Shown piece by piece: positions 1 through 7,760 of a stretch of 52,255 nt of DNA; the stretch's first letter is position 1; each line of letters starts with the position of its first letter. The DNA is from KLAP211 sp964650085. GTDB taxonomy: Bacteria > Patescibacteriota > Dojkabacteria > J137. The stretch is from assembly GCA_964650085.1 (NCBI GenBank), contig CAZYSE010000002.1, positions 1-52,255 on the forward strand, given 5' to 3'. A program made the position numbers and the translations under genes. The notes under the pieces were generated by a model, which was not told the origin of the DNA, ran no database searches, and saw nothing but the letters and a program-made list of their open reading frames with translations.

Positions 1-517
1 TTAGTGTAGTAAAGTTTGTCAAAATTCCCAACAGAATTGCAATATTAGAAACCAGAGCAATAACCGGGAGATTCTTTTTGATACGGCTTCCAACATTGAA
101 TAAATTTATAAAGTAAAAAGCCATTACGAATAGAATCGTAGATAAACCAGATACTGTACGCACTCCTACTAAGCCAAATGTATTTGCTGAAGTTCCTGGA
201 GATGTAATTACTGATGGAGTTATTACAAGTAAAGCGTAAATTAAAACATTTAAAAAGCCCTTAGGATCAATTAAAAGCGATCTTCCCTTATAAAGTAATA
301 ATCCGATAAAAACTCCAACTGTAAGTAAAACAGCTGTTGAATAAATGCCGAACGCAAGTTCCTCATTGTAAACTGATGCAGAAGTTAAGAACATCAATGG
401 CATTAAAAACAGCAAGGCAGACATCAATAACCTTCCTAAACCGAAAAAGGATTTTAATAAATTAATTTTTTCGATTCTAATTATCTTGTCATTGAATTTT
501 AATTGTATTGCCTGCAT
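1..517 (-). CDS. Polytopic membrane protein, C-terminus outside the window
   Basis: Reading from the ATG at 515-517 towards position 1, the frame stays open for about 172 codons and runs off the window edge, so this is the N-terminal part only. After a roughly 25-residue polar start there are about four to five hydrophobic segments separated by short loops (one loop contains SPGTSANTFG). No family motif is recognisable; O-antigen ligase-like or other polytopic envelope proteins are possible but unsupported. The start lies 15 bp beyond the stop of the upstream CAP-domain gene on the same strand, so the two are probably co-transcribed. Confidence 0.6.
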   Translation of the reverse strand, partial: MQAIQLKFNDKIIRIEKINLLKSFFGLGRLLMSALLFLMPLMFLTSASVYNEELAFGIYSTAVLLTVGVFIGLLLYKGRSLLIDPKGFLNVLIYALLVITPSVITSPGTSANTFGLVGVRTVSGLSTILFVMAFYFINLFNVGSRIKKNLPVIALVSNIAILLGILTNFTTL

Positions 518-532
518 AAAAAATTTTTAAAG

Positions 533-1567
533 TTAACTATTGATTCCTTGAAGGATGTTACCAAATACTCCCCCAGAAATCACGACTATTGCTAAGATTA
601 CAAAAAGTGCAAGGTGGAAATGGCTCAAACTCCTTCCTTGGCTCACAATATTTGTTTTATAAATTAAGAACAGATCCCCCACAAATATCATAATTACTAA
701 TACTACGAATATGAGATTAATATTACTTTTTAAATCTAAAGAAATTCCAGAGGTACGCAGATCATCAATATTTTGACTCTCGTATCTTAACTCTATAGTA
801 GCAGGGGCTACGATAGTGTTTGCATCATCCGAAGAAAAAACCAAAGTATTAGCCCCTAAGACTAGCTCATTTAAATTGATAGAAAATTGCGAATCAACTA
901 TTCTATAATCTGTTCGTACTCCATTTAGATCAACTGTAAAACTTGCATCGGTTGTGCTTATTCCCTCTATAGTCACAGGTAGCGAAGTGACGACCTCTCC
1001 ACTAATAGGGTTTACAATATTTATTCTGTTGGAATCTAAAACGGCATTGCTTTTTGGAGTAGCAAAATGTGCAACTATAATTGTGTTGTTTTCTCTACCT
1101 TGGTACCTACCTGTTATTACTCCAAAGCCGACTTCAGTAAATTCCGGTCTTAATACATTATCTTTATGGGTTTTGCTATTCATCCACGCAGTCATTGCTG
1201 TATCAGCATTTAAAAAACCTTCTGCAAGATTTTCTCCCGCAAAAACATAGTCATAGCCCGAATCTTTAAAGAAATCCCATGGGGACTTTCCTTCAGGACA
1301 AAAGTGGTCCCAACAATCAGCTTCCATCATTGCTAATGCTTTGCTTTCGGCAGATAGAGTTAGAGATTCGTTAAGTTTTAGTGAACCGAGGCCTTGTTGA
1401 ATTCGTTGCTGGTTATGGTTTTGCAAAAGCTGTTCAGCTGAAAGTCCGCTATTATTTGCTTGTACCGGAATGAATATATTAAATCCAAAGATAAAAACTG
1501 TTACGAGAAGGAGAATTCCTCTTCTAAATTTGTTATGATTCTCAACGAGATCGTGTGAATGTATCAT
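533..1567 (-). CDS. Membrane-anchored CAP (SCP/PR-1) domain protein
   Basis: Residues 14-37 form an N-terminal hydrophobic export signal or anchor. Residues about 45-170 are a CAP domain (PF00188 type): NHNQQRIQQGL opens helix 1, followed by H88 in WDHFCPEG, E112 in GENLAEG, H134 in KTHKDNVL and E145 in TEVGFG, the usual His/Glu cavity residues. Residues about 185-262 look like a small beta-sandwich. Two C-terminal membrane helices (about 284-303 and 319-341) should hold the CAP domain outside the cell. In bacteria such proteins are secreted or surface-bound; their activity is generally unknown. It precedes a polytopic membrane gene by 15 bp. Confidence 0.85.
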   Translation of the reverse strand: MIHSHDLVENHNKFRRGILLLVTVFIFGFNIFIPVQANNSGLSAEQLLQNHNQQRIQQGLGSLKLNESLTLSAESKALAMMEADCWDHFCPEGKSPWDFFKDSGYDYVFAGENLAEGFLNADTAMTAWMNSKTHKDNVLRPEFTEVGFGVITGRYQGRENNTIIVAHFATPKSNAVLDSNRINIVNPISGEVVTSLPVTIEGISTTDASFTVDLNGVRTDYRIVDSQFSINLNELVLGANTLVFSSDDANTIVAPATIELRYESQNIDDLRTSGISLDLKSNINLIFVVLVIMIFVGDLFLIYKTNIVSQGRSLSHFHLALFVILAIVVISGGVFGNILQGINS

Positions 1568-1616
1568 TTTCGTAAAAGATTTATGATATATTAATCTTAT
1601 TCAGTATATTATCTAC

Positions 1617-2435
1617 ATGAAATTTAGTAAACGATTTTTGACAATAGCGCTTTACTCTCTGGGAGTAACTGGTTCCATATATATTTCAATCACTAGACTG
1701 GTAAGAGAAGGTAACTCTTCTGTATTCGTGATATTTTCTTTATTGGCTTTATTCATTTTTGTTTCTGAGGTTCTAATAGACTATGTATATAAGAATAAGC
1801 GTGTTGAGATAAACTTCGATGTAAACGACGAGGTAAACGAAGCTAGTGAAATATTGAATAAATTACTTCTACCTTTGCTTCTCTTTATTTCTGTGTTTGG
1901 TTACACATATTTCAACTTCTCTGGCAGGTTCGTTTTAATTATCTATGGAATTATTTACTTCGCTTTCCTGTTGTTATTTCTTAATATCAAAGCCTTTTTT
2001 GAATTAGACGTAAAAACTGAACGCAGCACCAACATTGTTTACGACTTAATAAAATTCATAATCTTCTATTGCTTTGTAGATACAATTATTAACATGGTTA
2101 ATGCTGGATCTATTTCACATATAGTTTATGTAATACTTTATCTTGCTCTCTTTGTAATACTGAGTTACTTGTTCTTGATTAGATACGTAAAAGATTTTGC
2201 TGTTATAAAAAGATATTTGTGGATTCAAGTATTAGCAGCTGTTGTTTCGTTACTGATTATTTTCTTGATAGGCAACTATTCTCCGATTCTTCTCTCGTTG
2301 TCTTCATTTTTTGTTTTCTACTCATCACTAGCGATTATTCACCATATAGTAGATAATACTTTGTCAAAATGGGTTTTATTTGAATATATCTTGGTGCTAA
2401 TTATGGCGCTAAGCGTATTAATAGGAATCGGCTAA
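1617..2435 (+). CDS. Polytopic membrane protein of unknown function
   Basis: A 272-residue protein with about eight hydrophobic segments and short charged loops; the only sizeable polar stretch is residues about 58-82 (rich in K, E, D and N). No catalytic motif is visible and I do not recognise a family. It is transcribed away from the CAP-domain gene, and an AT-rich 49-bp divergent spacer with TATATT-like elements separates them. The downstream spacer holds tRNA-Gln and heptamer repeats. The clean frame and membrane-protein composition support a real gene. Confidence 0.65.
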   Translation: MKFSKRFLTIALYSLGVTGSIYISITRLVREGNSSVFVIFSLLALFIFVSEVLIDYVYKNKRVEINFDVNDEVNEASEILNKLLLPLLLFISVFGYTYFNFSGRFVLIIYGIIYFAFLLLFLNIKAFFELDVKTERSTNIVYDLIKFIIFYCFVDTIINMVNAGSISHIVYVILYLALFVILSYLFLIRYVKDFAVIKRYLWIQVLAAVVSLLIIFLIGNYSPILLSLSSFFVFYSSLAIIHHIVDNTLSKWVLFEYILVLIMALSVLIGIG

Positions 2436-2461
2436 GCGGCTTGATTTACAGTCCTCACATT

Positions 2462-2489
2462 TTTTGGAGATTAGTTATTGGTAATTGGA
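2462..2489 (+). repeat. Heptameric intergenic repeat, left of tRNA-Gln
   Basis: A 28-bp sequence built of 7-bp units (GAGATTA, GTTATTG, GTAATTG, GAAATTG). It recurs at 2653-2680 with one mismatch, so the two copies bracket the tRNA-Gln gene in direct orientation. A third, inverted array of the same unit lies at 2606-2639. These belong to a dispersed family seen in at least nine spacers of this window. Confidence 0.7.
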
Positions 2490-2528
2490 AATTGAATCCC
2501 TTGTTCTGATATAATCCATACAAGCTAT

Positions 2529-2599
2529 TCGGGGATCGTCTAGTGGTAGGACTACAGTTTCTGGAACTGTCGACTGGGGTTCGAATCCCTGTCCCCGAA
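2529..2599 (+). tRNA. tRNA-Gln (CTG anticodon)
   Basis: Full cloverleaf: acceptor TCGGGGA (2529-2535) pairs with TCCCCGA (2592-2598), discriminator A2599. The anticodon stem ACAGT/ACTGT encloses the loop TTCTGGA with anticodon CTG. The T-loop is TTCGAAT. CCA is not encoded. The 71-nt length reflects a short D-loop. Two 28-bp direct repeats flank the gene. Confidence 0.93.
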
Positions 2600-2652
2600 G
2601 TAAATGAAATTCCAAATCCCAAAACCCAATATCTAAAGGATTATTCAACATA

Positions 2653-2680
2653 TTTTGGAGATTAGTTATTGATAATTGGA
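2653..2680 (+). repeat. Heptameric intergenic repeat, right of tRNA-Gln
   Basis: Second copy of the 28-bp element at 2462-2489, differing at one base, in the same orientation. It ends ten bases before the stop codon of the convergent FtsW/RodA gene. Confidence 0.7.
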
Positions 2681-2689
2681 GTTTATTCT

Positions 2690-3940
2690 TTATCTGAATC
2701 TCTGTATCTTTATCGTTGCTTTTTCCCCTCCCTGACTGATTTTGACCAGAATAGCCACACTTACTAGGGAAATAACCGTACTACTTCCTCCGTACGAAAT
2801 GAATGGTAGGGTTATACCACCAAATGGTATCACTGCGAGATTTGCGGCAATATTCAGAAATGCCTGCGAGGCGATACCAGTCGTTAGCCCAGTAGCAATA
2901 ATATTATCAAACTTACTATTTGTATTTTTAGCTATCCCGTAACCTTGGGAGATAAACACCATAAACATTACTAGAACACTTATCGAACCAACCAACCCAA
3001 ACTCTTCTCCTACAATTGCAAATATTGAATCGGTATACGCAGCCTCCTGCAAAAAGAACAGCTTCTGTCTAGATTCTCCGTATCCTAATCCAAAAATACC
3101 ACCTGAGCCAATACCCACTAATCCGTTCCAAACTTGAAAACTTTCATCGGCCTTCGCGTCCGCTGAAGGCTCGCCTTCGATTAAAATCTGTACAAATGAC
3201 TCTACCCTAGCTCTTCTGTATTCAACACCCACCAAGGCGAATATACTCGCAAATAACCCTAATAAAGTCACAACAACAATAGCAGTTTTTTGATATTTTT
3301 TATCAACTCCAACATAATATGCCGCAATAAAACCTACAAAAATGATAACTATTGTATCAAAGTCTTTCTGCAGCAGAATAAGCATTGATCCAAAAACTAC
3401 TACTACTACCGGAAAAAGCAGGTAGATGAAGTTAAGAAGCTTATACGTGTATTCTCTATCTCTATAATTCTTTAGAAATTGTTCAATTCTCTTTTGTGTA
3501 CTTGAACTCATTGTAAGCCAAGCACCTGTAAAAATTATGATTCCAAATTTGAATAATTCACTAGGCTGAAGGTCAAATAGAACAAGGTCAATCCAACGAG
3601 TTGCCCCATTTAGAGTATTAACAAAGGGCATGTCTATATTGAACAGGGCTTTCGGTATTGTGTAGATAATCAGTACAACGGATGCGATAGTTATAAAGTA
3701 TCCAAGAGTCCTCAAACCTTCGTACTTAATTCTGAAAAAGTAGTACCCTACTAACGAACCAACGATTATCCAGACAGCCTGCCTTTTAAAGTAATAGAAC
3801 ACATCACCGTCTCTGTAAACGTATGCAAGCGAAGAACTTGCACTGTAGATCATTAGTAGTCCGAAAACTAACAAAATGGCCACTACAATTATCAGTCCGA
3901 GGTAGCTCCGATTTTTTTCTTTTGAGGCGTAAACATCCAT
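2690..3940 (-). CDS. SEDS peptidoglycan glycosyltransferase, FtsW/RodA/SpoVE family
   Basis: SEDS proteins polymerise lipid II into glycan strands together with a class B PBP during division (FtsW) or elongation (RodA). About ten membrane helices are visible. Family marks include RWIDLV followed by LQPSELFKFG, and near the C-terminus LPFISYGGSS. The large extracytoplasmic loop with EYRRARVESF and the GLGYGESRQKLFFLQEA stretch fit the family. I prefer the ATG at 3940 over the in-frame TTG at 3955, because the TTG lies in the promoter: TACAAT at 3952-3947 is six nt from this ATG. FtsW versus RodA cannot be settled from sequence alone; no PBP gene is adjacent. Confidence 0.92.
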   Translation of the reverse strand: MDVYASKEKNRSYLGLIIVVAILLVFGLLMIYSASSSLAYVYRDGDVFYYFKRQAVWIIVGSLVGYYFFRIKYEGLRTLGYFITIASVVLIIYTIPKALFNIDMPFVNTLNGATRWIDLVLFDLQPSELFKFGIIIFTGAWLTMSSSTQKRIEQFLKNYRDREYTYKLLNFIYLLFPVVVVVFGSMLILLQKDFDTIVIIFVGFIAAYYVGVDKKYQKTAIVVVTLLGLFASIFALVGVEYRRARVESFVQILIEGEPSADAKADESFQVWNGLVGIGSGGIFGLGYGESRQKLFFLQEAAYTDSIFAIVGEEFGLVGSISVLVMFMVFISQGYGIAKNTNSKFDNIIATGLTTGIASQAFLNIAANLAVIPFGGITLPFISYGGSSTVISLVSVAILVKISQGGEKATIKIQRFR

Positions 3941-3946
3941 AAAAAC

Positions 3947-3952
3947 ATTGTA
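3947..3952 (-). promoter_or_regulatory. -10 element of ftsW/rodA, leaderless arrangement
   Basis: TACAAT preceded by TG on the minus strand, six nt before the ATG at 3940. A transcript starting about seven nt after the -10 would begin at or next to the start codon. Confidence 0.55.
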
Positions 3953-3982
3953 CAATATACACCTAATTGACTGATATTACTG

Positions 3983-3988
3983 TATAAT
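3983..3988 (+). promoter_or_regulatory. -10 element of the PEGA-protein gene
   Basis: TATAAT directly preceded by TG, 20 nt before the ATG at 4009. The predicted leader is about 14 nt and has no Shine-Dalgarno sequence. Confidence 0.5.
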
Positions 3989-4008
3989 TTTGTATATTAC
4001 TTAAAATT

Positions 4009-5424
4009 ATGAAGCGATTTTTTAACATTCTAATAATTATACTCGGAATAGCTGCTTTTTCAGGATTTACAATATTTATTTTGCTATATGCACAAGGTAA
4101 AACTTTCGATTCCACAACGGGATTCACAGAAACCGGAATAATCAGAATTAATTCAAACCCTAAAGATGTTGATGTCTACATTAATGGTGAAAAAAGAAAT
4201 ATGGTCGAAAGTAAAGTCGACAACCTAAAATCCGGTAAAGCAATGGTGACCTTGAGAAAAGATGGATATTACGATTGGAGCAAAGAAGTACTTGTAGAAG
4301 CCGGTATCCTAAAAGATGTTTTCGCTCAAATGATCCCCACAACAATTGAACTTACTGAAGTAACGAATGAAGAGATTATTCACTTTCTTCCATCAAATAT
4401 TAACGATTTCATATACTACATTAGCCAAGAGACTACAGTAACTGAGCTTAAAAAAATAAAAGTAAGAAGAGACTTTTTAGACTTTGCTCAACCAACCCCA
4501 ACGCTTGTAAGAACATTATCCTCTTTGGAACTTGAGTTGTTGACCACTAGCCAAATTGTTTCAGTCTCACCTAATAATGCGTTAATGGTATTCTCGGTTA
4601 ATGCTGGTAACTTAACTGGCTTGATTAACCTTGATAATGGAGAAATTTCTTATTTATCGGATTTACCTACAAAACTAAACAATTCCTTAAGCTGGTTTTC
4701 TAACTCGAGTTCGCTTCTTATAACATCTACAAACAATCTATCTTACGAATACAATTTAAATACTAAAATTTCTACAATTGTAGCGTTTGAACCAACTGGC
4801 ATTTATAGATCAGCAAACTTTGTACTTATAAAGAATGAAGGAGTTACTGCATACGAAAATCAAAAAGTTACCGCACTTACAACATCAACTGCCATAAACA
4901 CAGCCCTGGGAACAAGCTCCAACATTATTCCTAGCCAAATAACAAATAGAGTTTTAGCTTCGCAGNNNNNNNNNNTTCAAAAACATATTACACTATTCGA
5001 TCTCAATCGAAATCTATCATTGCAATCTAAGTTAAGCGGTGATGTAATCTATTCTTCACCGGAAGCAACTCATCATATTGTTTCGAATTCTGATGGCATA
5101 TTTGCAATTGGGTTTGAATATTCTATAGCTACAAGTGAATACAAACTTATTGAAGGCTCGTTACTAAAAGACCAAGTTCTTAAACCGGAAGATATTGTAA
5201 GCTATGAGTTTTACAACAATAGTAAAAATATTCTTTACACAGCAAAAACAAATATTTTTACATCTGATGTAGATGGTGGTAACTTTAGAGAGATTTCTAT
5301 TCCAGAAGGATATAACGTATTGGAAGCGAACATTACTACAGACAATCAGTTCATATACACAATTCTAAGAGATGAGGCCACTGGAGCTATTGAGATTTAC
5401 AAGATCAGTATTGTGTTGAAATAA
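4009..5424 (+). CDS. PEGA-domain membrane-anchored protein, interrupted by an assembly gap
   Basis: Residues 5-27 form an N-terminal membrane helix. A PEGA domain follows (about 43-110), with INSNPKDVDVYINGE and the closing GYYDWSKEVLVEAG. PEGA domains (PF08308) are small surface beta-domains. The remaining 350 residues are beta-rich, with short repeated strand-turn units, and resemble a propeller-like extracytoplasmic sensor; that is inference. Ten Ns at 4966-4975 lie inside the gene. The frame is continuous on both sides if the true gap length is 1 modulo 3. A hairpin immediately downstream may terminate it. Confidence 0.8.
   Translation: MKRFFNILIIILGIAAFSGFTIFILLYAQGKTFDSTTGFTETGIIRINSNPKDVDVYINGEKRNMVESKVDNLKSGKAMVTLRKDGYYDWSKEVLVEAGILKDVFAQMIPTTIELTEVTNEEIIHFLPSNINDFIYYISQETTVTELKKIKVRRDFLDFAQPTPTLVRTLSSLELELLTTSQIVSVSPNNALMVFSVNAGNLTGLINLDNGEISYLSDLPTKLNNSLSWFSNSSSLLITSTNNLSYEYNLNTKISTIVAFEPTGIYRSANFVLIKNEGVTAYENQKVTALTTSTAINTALGTSSNIIPSQITNRVLASQXXXXQKHITLFDLNRNLSLQSKLSGDVIYSSPEATHHIVSNSDGIFAIGFEYSIATSEYKLIEGSLLKDQVLKPEDIVSYEFYNNSKNILYTAKTNIFTSDVDGGNFREISIPEGYNVLEANITTDNQFIYTILRDEATGAIEIYKISIVLK
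4966..4975. other. Assembly gap (10 N)
   Basis: Ten consecutive N inside the PEGA-domain gene. The fixed length suggests a scaffolding placeholder rather than a measured distance. Confidence 0.99.
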
Positions 5425-5430
5425 CACCCT

Positions 5431-5451
5431 GCTCCGCTAACGCGGAGCTTT
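5431..5451 (+). terminator. Probable terminator after the PEGA gene
   Basis: GCTCCGC (5431-5437), loop TAAC, GCGGAGC (5442-5448), then TTT. It lies seven bp after the stop codon. The short T-run makes it a modest intrinsic terminator. A second, weaker pair, ATCCTT/AAGGAT, follows at about 5460-5480. Confidence 0.55.
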
Positions 5452-5566
5452 CCCCTCTTATCCTTCGAGTGCCTAAGGATGACACGGTGAGGCAATTGGG
5501 AGAATTACCTGCGAAAGCCGGTATCTGCTTCCTATTGTTATAACTGATGAGTACTAAAAAGAAAGA

Positions 5567-5584
5567 TCCCGATTTTCATCGGGA
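5567..5584 (-). terminator. Terminator hairpin for the LOG-like gene
   Basis: Perfect 7-bp stem TCCCGAT/ATCGGGA with a four-base loop. On the minus strand it is followed by a T-rich tract (TCTTTCTTTTT), and it sits about 57 bp past the stop codon at 5641. Convergent transcription from the PEGA gene meets it from the other side. Confidence 0.65.
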
Positions 5585-5596
5585 ATTCTTTACTTT

Positions 5597-5631
5597 TGAA
5601 TTTTGGTATTGGATATTAGATCTTCTTGCTT
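5597..5631 (+). repeat. Heptameric intergenic repeat
   Basis: Units GAATTTT, GGTATTG and GATATTA in tandem with 7-bp phase, in the spacer between the terminator hairpin and the LOG-like gene. Confidence 0.5.
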
Positions 5632-5640
5632 TAGCAAGTA

Positions 5641-7377
5641 TCACATCATGAATTGTTTTTCGTCTTCGATGTCTCTAAGGTCGGTAACTCTTTTAGTCGC
5701 GTAGAAATTGTTCTTGTTATATCCCTCTTCTACTTTCTTTACAATACTCTGCAACTCTTCAACTGTGACTGCAGTATAAAGTTTGTCTTTTTCGTCTTCA
5801 TTTAATAAAGCCTCTAGTGAAGGAAGCTTTTCTTTCCAAGCAGGTCCGAAAAGAATCACTGGTTTATGTTTTCCATAGTACATTTTTTGCATTGCTAATA
5901 GGAAAACGATGTCTGTTAAGTTAACAAGACCTTGTGATTCAACCACAATGAAAAGTTCTGCACTTGTGTAAAGATATCTTAATCGCTCTACAATATTTGA
6001 AAACAAAGTTTCTGTATAGTTCTTTAAGTCTGGAATATCTCCGTTTGGTTCATCAGAGTAGGCAGAGAAATACGGTCTAAGATAAGCACCGTTGATTTCT
6101 AAATTAGATGCATCTTTTAGTTCTTCCATAACAACACTTCCATAACCTCTAGAAGAGTCTAGGAATATTCTGGCTGTGTTTGCTTTTAAGCTTCCTACCA
6201 ATTGTCTCAACAATGTTTTGTACGAATCGCTCTCTAATCCAGAGTTTAGACCAATTAACGCAATATCTTTAAAGTATTTCAGTTCCATGTTTGCAGCTGC
6301 TGGTAAGTTTTCGACTTTTTGAGATTCTTCAGTTTTTAATGGCTCAACTTTCAGAGTCTCTGTTGGAACTGTTTTAGCTTCCATTACTTTAGGTTCAACA
6401 GGCTTTACAGCTGGTTTAGCCGACTCTACTTTAGATTCAGGAGCCTTTGCCACCATTTCATCAAGCCAACTTAAGTCTATACTTTCTTGCTTGATATCAG
6501 GTGCGGTAACCTTTGCTTCCACTTTAGGAGTTTCTGCAATTGGTTGTGATACATCAGGCACTGTAGGTGTCGATTGTACTGGCGCTGGTTTTGTTTCTAA
6601 AGCAGACCAATCTATTTGAGGTTGAACCGCAGGCTTTGGTGCTTCGACTACTGGTTCAGGTTTATTGAAATTTGATACTGTATCTGCAACACTTGGTGAT
6701 GGATAAAAGCTACTTAGATCTACTTCTTGAGTAGCAGGCCTCGAGTCCAATGACTGTGGGTTGTTATTAAACACCAAAGTATCCATTGGAGGATTAAAAT
6801 CGTCATATTTGGGTGCGGCATTTTCTGTGTCTGATGCAACTTGTGTAGTTAATGACATGTTCTGCGCAGGCTGTTGATTCATTAATATATTCTCAGGGGG
6901 TGTTGTTAGTGGATTTGTAGCTGGCTGTACTGGATTAGGTGTATTCGAAAAGTTTACACTAGATAATTCGGCGTTAAAATCGAGTTCTTTATCTTCCAAA
7001 TCTAATGAGTCCACTTTTTGTTGTGAATTCTCTGGTGTTGTCAGCTTCATTCCGCCATCTAGTACCGCGGTTTGAGCAGCAGCTGGTTGCAATGTATTAG
7101 GTAGATTTGTAGGTTGAAATTGGTTTGGGTCAGATCCAAACACAGGTGCAACTGGTTCTTGTGAAGGCGTTGCTTGTACTGCTGGTCCTCCATAGTTTGG
7201 TGTAAGTGGAGCTCCGGCTGATGGCAATGGATAAGATACGGATGAGTTTCCAAAAAAACTTCCGTAACTCGCCTGGACATCATTTTGATCGTCATCAGTT
7301 TGAGTCTGATAACCTGTAGTTGCTTGTTGAGTGTTGTTATTCTGTGTATTTTTCTTTAGAAAATCTAATACTCCCAT
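5641..7377 (-). CDS. Disordered protein with a C-terminal degenerate LOG-like Rossmann domain
   Basis: Residues 1-365 are low complexity, rich in P, Q, T, N and later K, E and V, without secondary-structure signal. Residues about 367-578 form an alpha/beta domain. IALIGLNSG, IFLDSSRGYGSVVMEELKDA (404-423) and GAYLRPYF line up with the LOG (TIGR00730) pattern of a GGG..GLMG.v..gA loop leading to GviP. HKPVILFGPAWKEKL and the closing TVEELQSIV also fit that family. The LOG catalytic PGGxGTxxE is replaced by VESQGLVNLTD (479-489), so phosphoribohydrolase activity is unlikely; a binding or scaffold role is possible. The LOG relationship is my reading of the pattern, not a search result. The stop is TGA. 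Confidence 0.6.
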   Translation of the reverse strand: MGVLDFLKKNTQNNNTQQATTGYQTQTDDDQNDVQASYGSFFGNSSVSYPLPSAGAPLTPNYGGPAVQATPSQEPVAPVFGSDPNQFQPTNLPNTLQPAAAQTAVLDGGMKLTTPENSQQKVDSLDLEDKELDFNAELSSVNFSNTPNPVQPATNPLTTPPENILMNQQPAQNMSLTTQVASDTENAAPKYDDFNPPMDTLVFNNNPQSLDSRPATQEVDLSSFYPSPSVADTVSNFNKPEPVVEAPKPAVQPQIDWSALETKPAPVQSTPTVPDVSQPIAETPKVEAKVTAPDIKQESIDLSWLDEMVAKAPESKVESAKPAVKPVEPKVMEAKTVPTETLKVEPLKTEESQKVENLPAAANMELKYFKDIALIGLNSGLESDSYKTLLRQLVGSLKANTARIFLDSSRGYGSVVMEELKDASNLEINGAYLRPYFSAYSDEPNGDIPDLKNYTETLFSNIVERLRYLYTSAELFIVVESQGLVNLTDIVFLLAMQKMYYGKHKPVILFGPAWKEKLPSLEALLNEDEKDKLYTAVTVEELQSIVKKVEEGYNKNNFYATKRVTDLRDIEDEKQFMM

Positions 7378-7496
7378 AGAAATTTAGTTAACTTAGTTAC
7401 TACATATAAAATACAGTAAAACCGATGTGACTACAAGAAAAATACTTGTAAAGATTCAAGGAAGAAGGTGAAAGGTACAGTGCTGAATCTTTGAGC

Positions 7497-7760
7497 TTAT
7501 GTGAGAGGATCGTTATCAAGTTCAATCTCGAATTCGCCGTTAACTACAGATTCTAGATGCTCGAGCATATCTTCAAAATCTTGTCCTTCGACTCCATGAA
7601 GGCCTGCACCATCCTTAAGATTGTCAAAATCAGAGAAAAGACAGTTAACGCAGTGAAATTCGTAATCTTCGGTTAGCACATCTACCAATTGTGGGTAGGT
7701 ATCTATCAGTTCAGATATTTGAATGTGTGGATCTATTTTTATTTTTTTACTTTTTTCCAT
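7497..7760 (-). CDS. DUF1858-like small protein with a CxxC motif
   Basis: An 87-residue protein. IDPHIQISELIDTYPQLVDV followed by C37-V-N-C40 matches the DUF1858/TIGR03980 pattern: an N-terminal helical unit, a Cys pair, then a hydrophobic helix before an Asp/Glu-rich tail. Such domains are found alone or fused to hybrid-cluster and redox proteins, and the Cys pair may be a redox disulfide. Its start overlaps the end of the M16 peptidase gene by 22 bp on the same strand, which implies translational coupling. Function is unknown. Confidence 0.65.
   Translation of the reverse strand: MEKSKKIKIDPHIQISELIDTYPQLVDVLTEDYEFHCVNCLFSDFDNLKDGAGLHGVEGQDFEDMLEHLESVVNGEFEIELDNDPLT

Noticed and set aside
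954..1250. Plus-strand frame within the CAP-domain gene
   Set aside because: Antisense shadow of a clearly conserved CAP domain; no promoter or family match.
3941..3955. TTG start for FtsW/RodA at 3955
   Set aside because: It lies inside the -10/initiation region, and ATG at 3940 has the six-nt spacing common in this window.
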